From positions 1 to 64,000 of the forward strand of contig CALFWO010000015.1 of the NCBI GenBank assembly GCA_937928045.1: a stretch of 64,000 nt of DNA, written 5' to 3'. Shown one piece after another: positions 22,865 to 32,023 of this stretch (positions are counted from its first letter, which is position 1; each line of letters begins with the position of its first letter). The notes under the pieces were generated by a model. It ran no database searches and was not told where the DNA came from. It saw only the letters and a program-made list of their open reading frames with translations. This DNA is from an uncultured Saprospiraceae bacterium (GTDB taxonomy: Bacteria > Bacteroidota > Bacteroidia > Chitinophagales > Saprospiraceae). The translations under genes and the position numbers were made by a program.

Positions 22865-25800
22865 TTATTGGTAAACCGTAATCTTATCATCATTGCTTGC
22901 CATTACAACCAATGGATTTTTAGCTTTAGAATTCAATAACAATAATGTTCGAACATCACTTTTAGCTTTAAGTCCGCTGGCAACGCTAGGCATAGCACTA
23001 AAAAGCCCATCAGCATTTCCAAGAAGAATTTGTCCGATACCCGCATCCGATCTCGTTGTTTCTACTTCACGATGAAAGAAGTTACCAGCGAGTAAAATAT
23101 CTTGATGACCATCTCCATTCCAATCCCTTACCGCAAAACCATTCGTTGGGGCAATCTGCGCTTCAATAGGCAGTTTTTCTAAATTGAAAACTCCGTTTTC
23201 TTTTCTCAATATTACAGATTCAAATATTTGAGCTTCGTGTTGAATCGCTCCTTGCTTTCGATCTCCTAGCACTTCCTCTATAGTAGCTTTACCAAAAGCT
23301 TCATATGTTATAAATTCGCTTTTCACAAATGGCAGTTGTTGAGAAGAGCATTCTCGACCTCTCACCGGGTAGCACTGTCCATCAGCATCATAATATCCAA
23401 GGTAAATGTCATTAGATCCATTATTGTCAAAATCTTTGATAAAGACTTTGAATGGTTCTTCTTCTGACGCTTTATATTTAATATTTAAACCCAAATTACC
23501 AGCCAGTAAATCTATGTCGCCATCTCCATCTATATCAGCTTGTTCTAGACAATTCCACCAGCCATTTGTGTTTTGTAATTGGTAATCTTTTGTTACAGAT
23601 ACCAGTTTGTTACCTTCTTTTTTGAAAAAAGTAATTGGCATCCATTCGCCAACCAGCACTAAATCGGAATCTTTATCTTCGTCAATATCCATCCAAAGGG
23701 CATCAGTAACCATTCCGATACTTTGTAACTCAGGTGCAAGATTAGATGTTTGATCTATGAATTTTCCAGTCTCATTTATTAATAAATGACTCTGAGCTGG
23801 ATGACCATATTTCCCAGGGACTTGTCTACCACCAATGAAAAGATCTAAATCTCCATCACTGTCAAAATCCACAGCCGCTACAGCAGAGTTACTTCCAAGC
23901 AGTTTTGGTAGCCAATTAGATTTTGTAAATCCATTTTTTCCATCATTAAGATACAGTCTATCTTGTAAAAGTGGACTTCCAATTTGAAACTCATTTCCTC
24001 CACTAGCAACATACAAATCTAAATCTCCGTCTTGATCTGCATCAAAAAATAGCGAACCAGAATCTTCAGATCCTCTGTCGTGATTGAAAATACTTAAAGC
24101 CATTTTGGTGAAATTTCCATTTTGACTTTGAAGATAGATCATTCCGGCTTGACCAGCTGCGCCACCAATAAATAGATCTTCCAGACCGTCTTTGTTAATA
24201 TCTCCTTTAGCCATGCAGGGTCCAAGTTGAGACATACGATGAGGTAATAAAATTTCTTTGGCAAAATCATCAAATTCATTTTCTTGATGCACAAAATCAA
24301 TTCCTTTCGCTTGCGGCACCTCAGCCAATATTCCAATTTTATTTTTGCGGGTGTTAACCTTTTCAGTGGCTTCTGATTCCTTAAATATCAACTCTTGATT
24401 AACTTTAATTCCCTTTTGACTTTGTATTTTTCCTGAAGACCATTCTATTTCAATCCGATCAATATTAGAGTGAATACCCATGCCAAAATGTATTGCCGAT
24501 TCACTGCATGACATAAAACCTTTTGTAGGTAATAATTCTTGCATTTGCATTTGACCTTCGCCAAAATATATTCTAACTTTTGCTCCAATTCCCTTTTTAT
24601 TTTTTCCATCTCCCTTTAATCGAACCCTTAAATAATTATTTAGGGCTAACTCAGTTGCTTGGTTACGATAGACTGATGCGGGCTCGTCCATATTGTTAAA
24701 TATTAAATCTACATCTCCATCGTTATCTAAGTCAGAAAAGGCCGCACCTTGAGACCATCCGGCTGCTCCTTCAAATCCCCATTTATCCATCATTTTTTTA
24801 AACGTCAAGTTCCCCTGATTTCGATACAAATAATTTTGCAATTTTACAGAGGGCGCTAGATCCAGTAGTTCAATGGGGTGTACACTTTGCTGGCCTTCAG
24901 CTGCTTTTTTCGCTGCATATGCTTCTGCTTTTTTCTTAAAGTCATTGTTTCGCATGTCCCGACGAATACCATTAGTCACCAACAAATCTCGATAACCATC
25001 ATTATCAAAGTCAACTAACAACGGACTCCAACTCCAGTCAGTATTAGATACCCCGGCCATTTGCGCTATATCACTAAAGGTTCCATTTCCATTGTTTAAT
25101 TGTAGGGTATTGAACATATATTGATGATGCAATCCACTTTCAACACTTTGCCAAAAACGAAGTGGATTCATACCACTCATATTCGTCTTTAATCGACTGT
25201 TGTCGGCTGCTACCATATCTGCAACGAATAGATCAGCCCAACCGTCATTATTAATATCAGCAATATCTGCTCCCATACTAAAGTTGGAAATATGTTGGAG
25301 TTGCTCATGAGCCACATTGGTGAAAGTTCCATCCCCATTATTATGAAAAAGATAATCAGGTTCTTCGTAATCACAAGCAACATAAATATCAGGCCATCCG
25401 TCTTGATCCAAATCTGAAATTGTTGCACTCAAAGAATAAGCATAGTTTGCAATTCCAGATTGATCGGTTGCATCCGTAAATGTACCATTACCATTATTTT
25501 TGTAAAGCCGATCAGTATAAACCATATTTTGCTTACCAAGCATTTGTTGCTTCATGGCCTTTGAATTCGGTGGTTGATTACAAATGTATAAATCAAGATC
25601 ACCATCTTTATCATAGTCAAAGAAAGTTGCCGCAATGCCTAAGCCTGGATCATCAATCCCATATTCTTTTCCACGTTCAGTAAATGTTAGATCACCATTG
25701 TTGATGTATAGTTTGTTTCGACGTTGATTGAAATCATCAAATAAGAAATTACAAATGTATATGTCCAGCCAACCATCACCATTTACATCAGCCATAGTAA

Positions 25801-26194
25801 CACCTTTAGACCATTCCTTGTGATTTGCGATTCCAGCGGATGTTGTAATATCTTTGAACTTTAAGTCTCCTTGATTCAAATACAATTTCTCCGGAACCAT
25901 ATTTCCAGAAAAGAATATATCATCAAGCCCATCATTGTTGATATCACCAATAGCCAAGCCGCTTCCTTGATAAACCGCATCGTATACAAAGAAGTTAATG
26001 TTCAAATTTTCGGTGATCTTATTGTTGAAAGTTATTCCGGTATTTTCAGGAGACAATCGTTCGAATAGTTGAAATTGTTCACTGTTTTGACTTTCCGTTA
26101 TCAGGTTTCCACCGCCTTCATTTGCGCAAGAATTGATTAGAAGCATAGAGATTGCAACTGCCGTAAGCCTTAAAAAGATGGACGTTTTACTCAT
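22865..26194 (-). CDS. FG-GAP/VCBS repeat lipoprotein with ASPIC/UnbV domain (CRTAC1-like)
   Basis: About 1109 residues. The signal ends in a lipobox (LLINSC), so it is probably anchored in the outer membrane. Two beta-propeller-like blocks carry at least fourteen calcium-binding D-x-D/N-x-D/N-G-x-x-D loops (for example DINNDGLDDIF, DYDKDGDLDLY, DFDSDGDLDLF, DWNGDGHQDIL). Between them is an ASPIC/UnbV segment (NNYLRVRLKGDGKN...GIGAKVRIY...IHFGMG). This architecture is common in Bacteroidota surface proteins of unknown ligand, often near polysaccharide uptake systems; no SusC/D pair is seen here. ATG at 26194 is preferred over 26212 because it starts directly before the signal peptide. Confidence 0.88.
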   Translation of the reverse strand: MSKTSIFLRLTAVAISMLLINSCANEGGGNLITESQNSEQFQLFERLSPENTGITFNNKITENLNINFFVYDAVYQGSGLAIGDINNDGLDDIFFSGNMVPEKLYLNQGDLKFKDITTSAGIANHKEWSKGVTMADVNGDGWLDIYICNFLFDDFNQRRNKLYINNGDLTFTERGKEYGIDDPGLGIAATFFDYDKDGDLDLYICNQPPNSKAMKQQMLGKQNMVYTDRLYKNNGNGTFTDATDQSGIANYAYSLSATISDLDQDGWPDIYVACDYEEPDYLFHNNGDGTFTNVAHEQLQHISNFSMGADIADINNDGWADLFVADMVAADNSRLKTNMSGMNPLRFWQSVESGLHHQYMFNTLQLNNGNGTFSDIAQMAGVSNTDWSWSPLLVDFDNDGYRDLLVTNGIRRDMRNNDFKKKAEAYAAKKAAEGQQSVHPIELLDLAPSVKLQNYLYRNQGNLTFKKMMDKWGFEGAAGWSQGAAFSDLDNDGDVDLIFNNMDEPASVYRNQATELALNNYLRVRLKGDGKNKKGIGAKVRIYFGEGQMQMQELLPTKGFMSCSESAIHFGMGIHSNIDRIEIEWSSGKIQSQKGIKVNQELIFKESEATEKVNTRKNKIGILAEVPQAKGIDFVHQENEFDDFAKEILLPHRMSQLGPCMAKGDINKDGLEDLFIGGAAGQAGMIYLQSQNGNFTKMALSIFNHDRGSEDSGSLFFDADQDGDLDLYVASGGNEFQIGSPLLQDRLYLNDGKNGFTKSNWLPKLLGSNSAVAAVDFDSDGDLDLFIGGRQVPGKYGHPAQSHLLINETGKFIDQTSNLAPELQSIGMVTDALWMDIDEDKDSDLVLVGEWMPITFFKKEGNKLVSVTKDYQLQNTNGWWNCLEQADIDGDGDIDLLAGNLGLNIKYKASEEEPFKVFIKDFDNNGSNDIYLGYYDADGQCYPVRGRECSSQQLPFVKSEFITYEAFGKATIEEVLGDRKQGAIQHEAQIFESVILRKENGVFNLEKLPIEAQIAPTNGFAVRDWNGDGHQDILLAGNFFHREVETTRSDAGIGQILLGNADGLFSAMPSVASGLKAKSDVRTLLLLNSKAKNPLVVMASNDDKITVYQ

Positions 26195-26212
26195 GAATAG
26201 TTGATTTATCAT

Positions 26213-26629
26213 TTGTTTCGGTATTGATTTGGGTCAAATATTTTACCGATTAAACAGTTCATTCCAGATCAACGAAATATAAATCAACGACTATGCCACT
26301 TATTTTCAGGTAGTTATAGATGTCAGAAAAACTTAAAATTATTCCATTTTTATTTCAGTTTGTTGGAACAACATTGGGAGATGAAATTGGGCGTAATTAA
26401 GATGTGGTAATGCTATAATTATTTGATTTGTAGTCTTATAGCTTCAGGATTTCACCTAAGACAGGGAAGAATTACAATTGATTTTAACTGATTTTGATTA
26501 AGGCACTAGCTTTAGTTAGACACTGACTCGTGCGCGCGAGGCCAAGACCAACACGATTTCAACCCAGCTGTTATCAGATTTGATCAACCCGTTTCAAATT
26601 CGTAACATTACGATACAAATAAGTACCAA
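26213..26629. other. 417-bp divergent intergenic region containing REP-like element C
   Basis: AT-rich DNA between the divergent FG-GAP lipoprotein and nhaC genes. The only structured part is the GC-rich REP-like element at 26507-26550. A near-match -7 box (CAGATTTG) lies near 26574-26581 on the + strand, ahead of nhaC. Confidence 0.55.
26507..26550 (+). repeat. REP-like palindromic element C
   Basis: TAGCTTTAGTTAGAC (26507-26521) followed by the core ACTCGTGCGCGCGAGG (26525-26540). Compared with element B the inner pairs T-G and A-T become C-G and G-C, so base pairing is kept while sequence changes. It is followed by CAAGACCA, against AAGGACCA in B. It lies 7 kb from the RAYT gene. Confidence 0.65.
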
Positions 26630-28120
26630 ATGAGTGACGATAAAAATATCTCCAAAATACAGGCAGATGACCAACAAATTATAGAAAATGCCGAGTTAAG
26701 TCTGTGGGAAGCATTTATTCCGGTATTGTTCCTAGTTACACTTTTGTTTTTCAATGTATTTTTTGTCTATGGTGATGATGCCCTAAGTGGCAGTAATCAA
26801 TTCATCCTCTTACTAGGAGCAGCAGTGGCGGCAATGGTTGGATTTAGAAATAAGGTCAGCTATAAATTGATGATGGAAGAAATTGCAGAAAACGTTCGTT
26901 CCACTTCAAGTGCAATTTTAATATTATTAATGGTTGGTGCTTTAGCCGGGACTTGGTTGATCTCTGGAATTATTCCCACCATGATTTACTACGGGTTGCA
27001 AATTTTACATCCGAATATTTTCTTGGCAGCTTGCGTTGTTATTTGTGCTTTGATTTCCATCGCAACAGGTAGTTCTTGGACGACCTCTGCGACGGTAGGT
27101 ATTGCGTTGATTGGAATCGCGGAAAGTTTAGGAATCTCTCTGGGAATGACGGCTGGAGCGGTACTTTCAGGGGCATACTTTGGCGACAAGATGTCACCTT
27201 TAAGCGATACTACGAACCTAGCACCTGCGATGGCAGGAGCGAATCTATTTGACCACATCAAATACATGGCTTGGACAACAGTGCCGACGATATTAGTGAC
27301 GCTTGTCATTTTCATTATTATCGGATTTACAATTGATGCCAAAGGATCTCCGCAGATCTCGGAAGATTTAGCCGCGATCAAAGGCGCTTTCAATATCTCC
27401 CCTTGGTTGTTTGTCGTTCCGGCTTTGGTGATTTTTATGATTGTGAAAAAAACGCCTCCGCTAATTGCACTTTTAGCTGGGACTTTGTTGGCGGCAATTG
27501 CCGCGCTTATTGCTCAACCAAATTTGGTGATCAAAGCCGCAGGAGCTGAGTCGCTAAACTTTATTTCTGGATACAAAGGAATTATGAATGCGATTACTGT
27601 GGACACGGCAGTAGAAACTTCATCCGCTGAATTAAATGACTTATTTACTTCGGGTGGTATGAAAGGTATGCTTGGAACTATCTGGTTAATTCTTTGCGCT
27701 ATGGTCTTTGGCGGAGTTATGGATGCAATCGGCGCATTAGCGAGAATTACAAATGCCTTGCTTTCAGTTGCAACTTCTGTCTTTGGATTATTTGCAAGCA
27801 CAGTTTTGAGTTGCCTTGGTTTAAATGCAATCGCCAGTGACCAATACTTAGCATTGGTCATTCCCGGTAAGATGTTCAAACAGGCCTATGAAGATAAAGG
27901 TTTGGCTCCGGTAAATTTAAGTAGAACATTAGAAGATTCCGGAACAGTAACCTCCGTCCTTATTCCATGGAATACTTGTGGAGCTTACCAGTCAGGAGTG
28001 CTTGGTGTGAGCGTTGGTGAATACTTTATTTATGCAATTTTTAATTGGTTAAGTCCATTTACCACTTTATTGTTTGCAGCTATTGGCTTCAAGATAAAAA
28101 TGCTAACGAAGAAAAATTAA
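26630..28120 (+). CDS. nhaC: Na+/H+ antiporter, NhaC family
   Basis: 496-residue inner-membrane protein with about twelve hydrophobic segments (first near residues 30-48 and 56-72). Family features: GSSWTTSATVGIALIGIAES (~147-166), GAYFGDKMSPLSDTTNLAPA (~183-202) and EDSGTVTSVLIPWNTCG (~437-453), which are typical of NhaC-type sodium/proton or malate-lactate/Na+ exchangers. It should export Na+ in exchange for protons. Exact substrate is not certain, since the NhaC family includes amino-acid and dicarboxylate exchangers. It stands alone, followed by an AAA ATPase gene 89 bp downstream on the same strand. Confidence 0.9.
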   Translation: MSDDKNISKIQADDQQIIENAELSLWEAFIPVLFLVTLLFFNVFFVYGDDALSGSNQFILLLGAAVAAMVGFRNKVSYKLMMEEIAENVRSTSSAILILLMVGALAGTWLISGIIPTMIYYGLQILHPNIFLAACVVICALISIATGSSWTTSATVGIALIGIAESLGISLGMTAGAVLSGAYFGDKMSPLSDTTNLAPAMAGANLFDHIKYMAWTTVPTILVTLVIFIIIGFTIDAKGSPQISEDLAAIKGAFNISPWLFVVPALVIFMIVKKTPPLIALLAGTLLAAIAALIAQPNLVIKAAGAESLNFISGYKGIMNAITVDTAVETSSAELNDLFTSGGMKGMLGTIWLILCAMVFGGVMDAIGALARITNALLSVATSVFGLFASTVLSCLGLNAIASDQYLALVIPGKMFKQAYEDKGLAPVNLSRTLEDSGTVTSVLIPWNTCGAYQSGVLGVSVGEYFIYAIFNWLSPFTTLLFAAIGFKIKMLTKKN

Positions 28121-28209
28121 ATAAACATATTGATTCAGTTAAAAGAATAAATTCCAAACTGAATTGTTTGAGACAAAATCCCTGACAATCAAATTTAAAA
28201 ATAAAATTA

Positions 28210-30822
28210 ATGGCGCTCTTCGGTGATAAAGATGAAGCAAAAGGCGGCAACTTTAAAGTAAAAAATACGCGTGTTTTTTGTCTGGATGATTCCTTACTGG
28301 ATAATGAAAGGCGCTACAGGAAAGTGTATGATGCGGCAGAGGTGAATTTTATTTTTTGTGAATTTAATTTTTATAACAAACTTTTTGACGAACTGGATTG
28401 GGAAACAGAAATTCAATTTGTTTGTATTAATAAAATTACTGGAGAGCAACTTTGTAAAGTTGGTAAAAAACTTAAAGTTCCACTCAGTCGAAATGAAATC
28501 AAAGTACGAGATGGTTGGGGTGTTAAAAAAGGAAATTGGTGGAAGCCAGGTGTTTATTCTTGGGTCGTCAGTGTGGATGAAAAACCTGTAGGAGAGACAA
28601 CGTTTTATATTACGAATAAGGGTAAGCCAACGATTGATCACAATCCAATTTTTTCTATAAATCAAATAAAATTATTCGAGTCGGATAAAATTCCTGAGCC
28701 ACTTGGATCAAGGACTTACTTAAAACAATTTGCCAAAGATTCCCGATTTGTTAATGTTGAATTAAAACTAGATTTTGAATTTGAGTTAACAGATTACCCA
28801 TTAGAATTATTGATCAATATTGAGCATGTAGCCGGGCATCAAAAAGGTCGAATTAACTACTTTAAGTACTTAAATTCTGGAAAGAAAACGTTGACCCTAG
28901 ATGGTGGATATGGCTCTTCTAAAGGAGAATTTTGGAAACCTGATAAATATGTCCTTGACGTTATTTTTATGGATAATTTGGTGGCCAGAGTTCCGTTTGA
29001 AATTGGAGAAACAGCAATAGCGCAGGATGGACCAATTGGCTTTTTCAGTGGAATCGACGAAGCGGGTGCTATCAAACAAGGCAATGAGAAATCCTTAACT
29101 TTTGACGAGGCAAAAGAAGATCTTGAGCAGCTCATTGGACTGAACTCAGTTAAAAAAGATATCAATGATTTAGCCAGTTATCTCCAGTTTATTCAAGTGC
29201 GAAAAGATAAAGGCTTGGAACTTGAAAAGGAGCTAAATCTTCACTCTGTATTTGTAGGAAATCCCGGTACTGGTAAAACCACTGTGGCAAAGATGTTGGG
29301 ACAGATTTATTACAGCCTAGGATTACTCAAGAAGCCCAATGTTTACGAATATGGCCGAGCAGATTTGGTCGGTGAATATATCGGGCAAACAGCGCCCAAG
29401 GTTAAAAAGGCGTTGGAAAAAGCGAAAGGTGCCGTGTTGTTTATTGATGAAGCGTATAGCCTAACAGATCGTGGAGATAAAAAAGATTTTGGGCACGAAG
29501 TCATAGAAGTTTTATTGAAAGAATTGTCCGAAGGAACACATGGTTGTGCAATTATTTTTGCCGGCTATCCAAAAGAAATGACTACTTTTTTGGATTCCAA
29601 TACTGGCCTTTCTTCCCGCCTAAGAAACATCATTCAGTTTCCGGATTACTCTCCAGAAGAATTATTGGACATTGGTAAATTCGCAGCGGAGAAAAAGGGA
29701 ATCAAATTAACGGAAGAAGTCGAAAAACAGATCTATAAAAAATTGGTTGAAGTTTATCGGAACCGCGATTCTAAATTCGGAAATGCCAGATTCATTAACG
29801 GAATAATTGATGAAGCAAAAGAGAATCTTGCATTGCGGTTGATGCAGGGTAATGAATCTTTAGAAAAGTTAAGTGAAGATAAACTTTCAGAAATTCAATT
29901 AGAGGATATTAAGACGATTTTCCAATCTGCTGCGGAAGGTCAATTTAGTTTGCCATTGGACATTGCTTTATTAGAAGATGCATTTAATCAATTGAATGAA
30001 TTAATCGGATTGGATCATGTAAAAGCTCAAGTTCAAGAATTGGTGAAGTTGGTGAAATACTACCGAGAAATAGGAAAAGATATTTCGAAGTCTTTTAGTC
30101 TGCATACCGTTTTCGTCGGAAATCCAGGCACTGGAAAAACGACTGTAGCCAGGTTAATGGTACAGTTTTTTAAAGCGCTAGGAATATTAGAACGGGGGCA
30201 ACTCATCGAAGTCGATCGAAAGGATTTAGTCGCTGGATTCGTTGGACAGACCGCAATCAAAACTAGCGAGATTCTAGATAAATCGATAGGCGGCGGATTA
30301 TTCATAGATGAAGCTTATAGTCTAACAGAGAGTACAGGAAGTGATTTTGGTCGCGAAGCCATTGAAACTATTCTGAAAAGAATGGAAGATGATCGAGGGA
30401 AATTTATGTTAATCGCTGCAGGATATCCCGAAGAAATGAAAAGATTTTTAGAAGCTAATCCTGGTTTGATGTCAAGGTTCGATCGACAAATAACTTTTGA
30501 AGATTATGAGGCGGAAGAATTATTAGCAATCGCTAAAATGATGTTCGCAAAAGAAGAAATGTTTTTAGATAGTGAAGCCGAACATTTTCTAATCGCTTAT
30601 CTAGAAAGAATATTGGCAAACAAACACAAATACTTCGGAAACGCAAGGACGGTAAGAAAAATTACAGAACAAACGATTAGAAAACAGCATCTAAGAATGG
30701 CTGATTTAGATCCAAAGAAAAGAACTGAAGACACCATTAAAACAATCCTCTTGAGTGATATTCAATCTATTGACATATCAGAAAATGATCAAAAACCAAG
30801 AGGAATTGGCTTCAATAGATAA
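28210..30822 (+). CDS. Tandem-AAA ATPase of the CbbX/SpoVK type with duplicated N-terminal module
   Basis: 870 residues. Two AAA+ domains of the CbxX/CfxQ (CbbX, SpoVK, EccA) family: Walker A GNPGTGKTT at 350-358 and again at 637-645, Walker B LFIDEAYSLT in both, and likely arginine-finger segments LSSRLRN and LMSRFDR. Family members remodel protein assemblies (Rubisco activase CbbX, ESX chaperone EccA). The first ~272 residues hold two similar ~130-residue beta-rich modules, each ending with W/Y-G-x-x-K-G-x-(W/F)-W-K-P-x-x-Y (WGVKKGNWWKPGVY and YGSSKGEFWKPDKY). I recognise no named domain there. No signal peptide, so cytoplasmic. Neither Rubisco nor ESX genes are nearby; the client is unknown. 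Confidence 0.85.
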   Translation: MALFGDKDEAKGGNFKVKNTRVFCLDDSLLDNERRYRKVYDAAEVNFIFCEFNFYNKLFDELDWETEIQFVCINKITGEQLCKVGKKLKVPLSRNEIKVRDGWGVKKGNWWKPGVYSWVVSVDEKPVGETTFYITNKGKPTIDHNPIFSINQIKLFESDKIPEPLGSRTYLKQFAKDSRFVNVELKLDFEFELTDYPLELLINIEHVAGHQKGRINYFKYLNSGKKTLTLDGGYGSSKGEFWKPDKYVLDVIFMDNLVARVPFEIGETAIAQDGPIGFFSGIDEAGAIKQGNEKSLTFDEAKEDLEQLIGLNSVKKDINDLASYLQFIQVRKDKGLELEKELNLHSVFVGNPGTGKTTVAKMLGQIYYSLGLLKKPNVYEYGRADLVGEYIGQTAPKVKKALEKAKGAVLFIDEAYSLTDRGDKKDFGHEVIEVLLKELSEGTHGCAIIFAGYPKEMTTFLDSNTGLSSRLRNIIQFPDYSPEELLDIGKFAAEKKGIKLTEEVEKQIYKKLVEVYRNRDSKFGNARFINGIIDEAKENLALRLMQGNESLEKLSEDKLSEIQLEDIKTIFQSAAEGQFSLPLDIALLEDAFNQLNELIGLDHVKAQVQELVKLVKYYREIGKDISKSFSLHTVFVGNPGTGKTTVARLMVQFFKALGILERGQLIEVDRKDLVAGFVGQTAIKTSEILDKSIGGGLFIDEAYSLTESTGSDFGREAIETILKRMEDDRGKFMLIAAGYPEEMKRFLEANPGLMSRFDRQITFEDYEAEELLAIAKMMFAKEEMFLDSEAEHFLIAYLERILANKHKYFGNARTVRKITEQTIRKQHLRMADLDPKKRTEDTIKTILLSDIQSIDISENDQKPRGIGFNR

Positions 30823-30840
30823 CTTCTTATAGGATCTAGT

Positions 30841-31389
30841 TTAATTTGACTTCGGACTGAAATCCAAACTATAACTATTGATACAATATCTTAAGCCAGT
30901 TGGTTTTGGCCCATCTGGAAATACATGTCCCAAATGGCCATCGCATCTGGCACAAACTACTTCGACTCGATTCCATCCATATTTGTTGTCCTCAACTTCG
31001 CCAACATAATCTTTTTTAATGGGCTCATAAAAACTTGGCCATCCCGTACCAGACTTGAATTTTGTATTAGATTCAAACAAAGGTAATTGACAAGCTGCAC
31101 AAGTGTAAATACCCTTACCTTTATGATCCCAAAGATCACCAGAAAATGCGCGCTCTGTTCCTGCTTCCCGCAGAATATTGTACTCTTGATCATTTAACTC
31201 AGCCTTCCATTCAGCAGCAGTTTTTTCAACTTTTACCAATTTTCCATCAATATATTCACCTTGAATTTGAACAGTATTATTGTTTTCCAATTCAACTGCA
31301 TTGGCTTCTCCGGATCCCACAGATTTCTGAGTTTGAGCTTGACAGCTTGCGAGCAATAAAATTATTAAGAATCCTAGGTACTTAATCAT
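30841..31389 (-). CDS. msrB: Peptide-methionine (R)-S-oxide reductase MsrB, lipoprotein form
   Basis: Reduces methionine-R-sulfoxide in oxidised proteins. The MsrB core has the zinc cysteines in CAAC and CARC, the SGTGWPSFY motif, GHLGHVF and the catalytic Cys in [11 protein letters not shown]. The N-terminus is a lipoprotein signal ([16 protein letters not shown]), so the enzyme probably works in the periplasm, anchored to a membrane. I use ATG 31389 (182 residues); the frame extends nine codons further to 31416, which would put charged residues before the signal. Convergent with the AAA gene, 18 bp apart. Confidence 0.95.
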   Translation of the reverse strand: MIKYLGFLIILLLASCQAQTQKSVGSGEANAVELENNNTVQIQGEYIDGKLVKVEKTAAEWKAELNDQEYNILREAGTERAFSGDLWDHKGKGIYTCAACQLPLFESNTKFKSGTGWPSFYEPIKKDYVGEVEDNKYGWNRVEVVCARCDGHLGHVFPDGPKPTGLRYCINSYSLDFSPKSN

Positions 31390-31466
31390 ATTTGAGTTGA
31401 TTTTCTTCAAAGTCATTTTCCTAACGCCTTAATAGTGGTTAATGTTTTGATCAATAGATTAGTTAC

Positions 31467-31495
31467 AAAAGTCAGATGTCATCTATTTGACTTTT
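31467..31495 (-). terminator. Possible terminator of the 148-aa membrane protein gene
   Basis: Stem AAAAGTCA / TGACTTTT (8 bp) immediately after the stop codon, with an inner GATG/CATC dyad. On the minus strand it ends ...CTTTTGTAAC, a short U-tract. Confidence 0.4.
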
Positions 31496-31496
31496 A

Positions 31497-31943
31497 CTAT
31501 AATTTTCTAGGTCTCTGCCAATCTTCTTTTTCTGCAAATTCTACAATTCTTTTCATAAAACCCATCATAGATAAAAAGACCAAATATCCAAAGGTTACTA
31601 CAATGTAGATCCAGCTATAAGATCCGGCATCGTAAATGTGGATTTTGGAAAATCCCCAAGCACAGAGCCCGGAAACCAATGCCAATCCAGCGAAAGCTAA
31701 CATGGATCGTGTCCAATATTGATTGATGTCTTTTGCAGAAAGACTAAAAATACTGTTGAAAATAGCGAAAAACAAAAGAAAACTAGCTGCAGAGAGCCAA
31801 GGAAATCTTTCTCCAACAATCATAATACCACTAGAATCTACTACTTTTGAGCCAAGCGTAACGATAATTCCAGCAATCAATACAATAAAGGCTTGAAGTG
31901 CAGGATTATATGCTTTGTAAAAAAAGGAACTTTTTTCTTCCAT
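31497..31943 (-). CDS. Four-helix integral membrane protein, unknown function
   Basis: 148 residues with four hydrophobic segments (about 16-34, 48-68, 82-100, 108-128) and short charged ends (MEEKSSFFYKAYNP at the N-terminus and KEDWQRPRKL at the C-terminus). No catalytic motif or recognised family. It is divergent from the secreted nuclease-like gene and separated from msrB by 107 bp, with a possible terminator between, so it is probably its own unit. Confidence 0.65.
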   Translation of the reverse strand: MEEKSSFFYKAYNPALQAFIVLIAGIIVTLGSKVVDSSGIMIVGERFPWLSAASFLLFFAIFNSIFSLSAKDINQYWTRSMLAFAGLALVSGLCAWGFSKIHIYDAGSYSWIYIVVTFGYLVFLSMMGFMKRIVEFAEKEDWQRPRKL

Positions 31944-32023
31944 CTTACATAGATAAATACTTTAAATTGAAAATTGTTTGTTCCACTTTGATTTCTTATC
32001 AAATTCTTTCCATTTATTTTTTA

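Noticed and set aside
26989-27879. Long minus-strand frames inside nhaC
   Set aside because: Antisense shadows of a hydrophobic membrane-protein gene; composition mirrors its codons.
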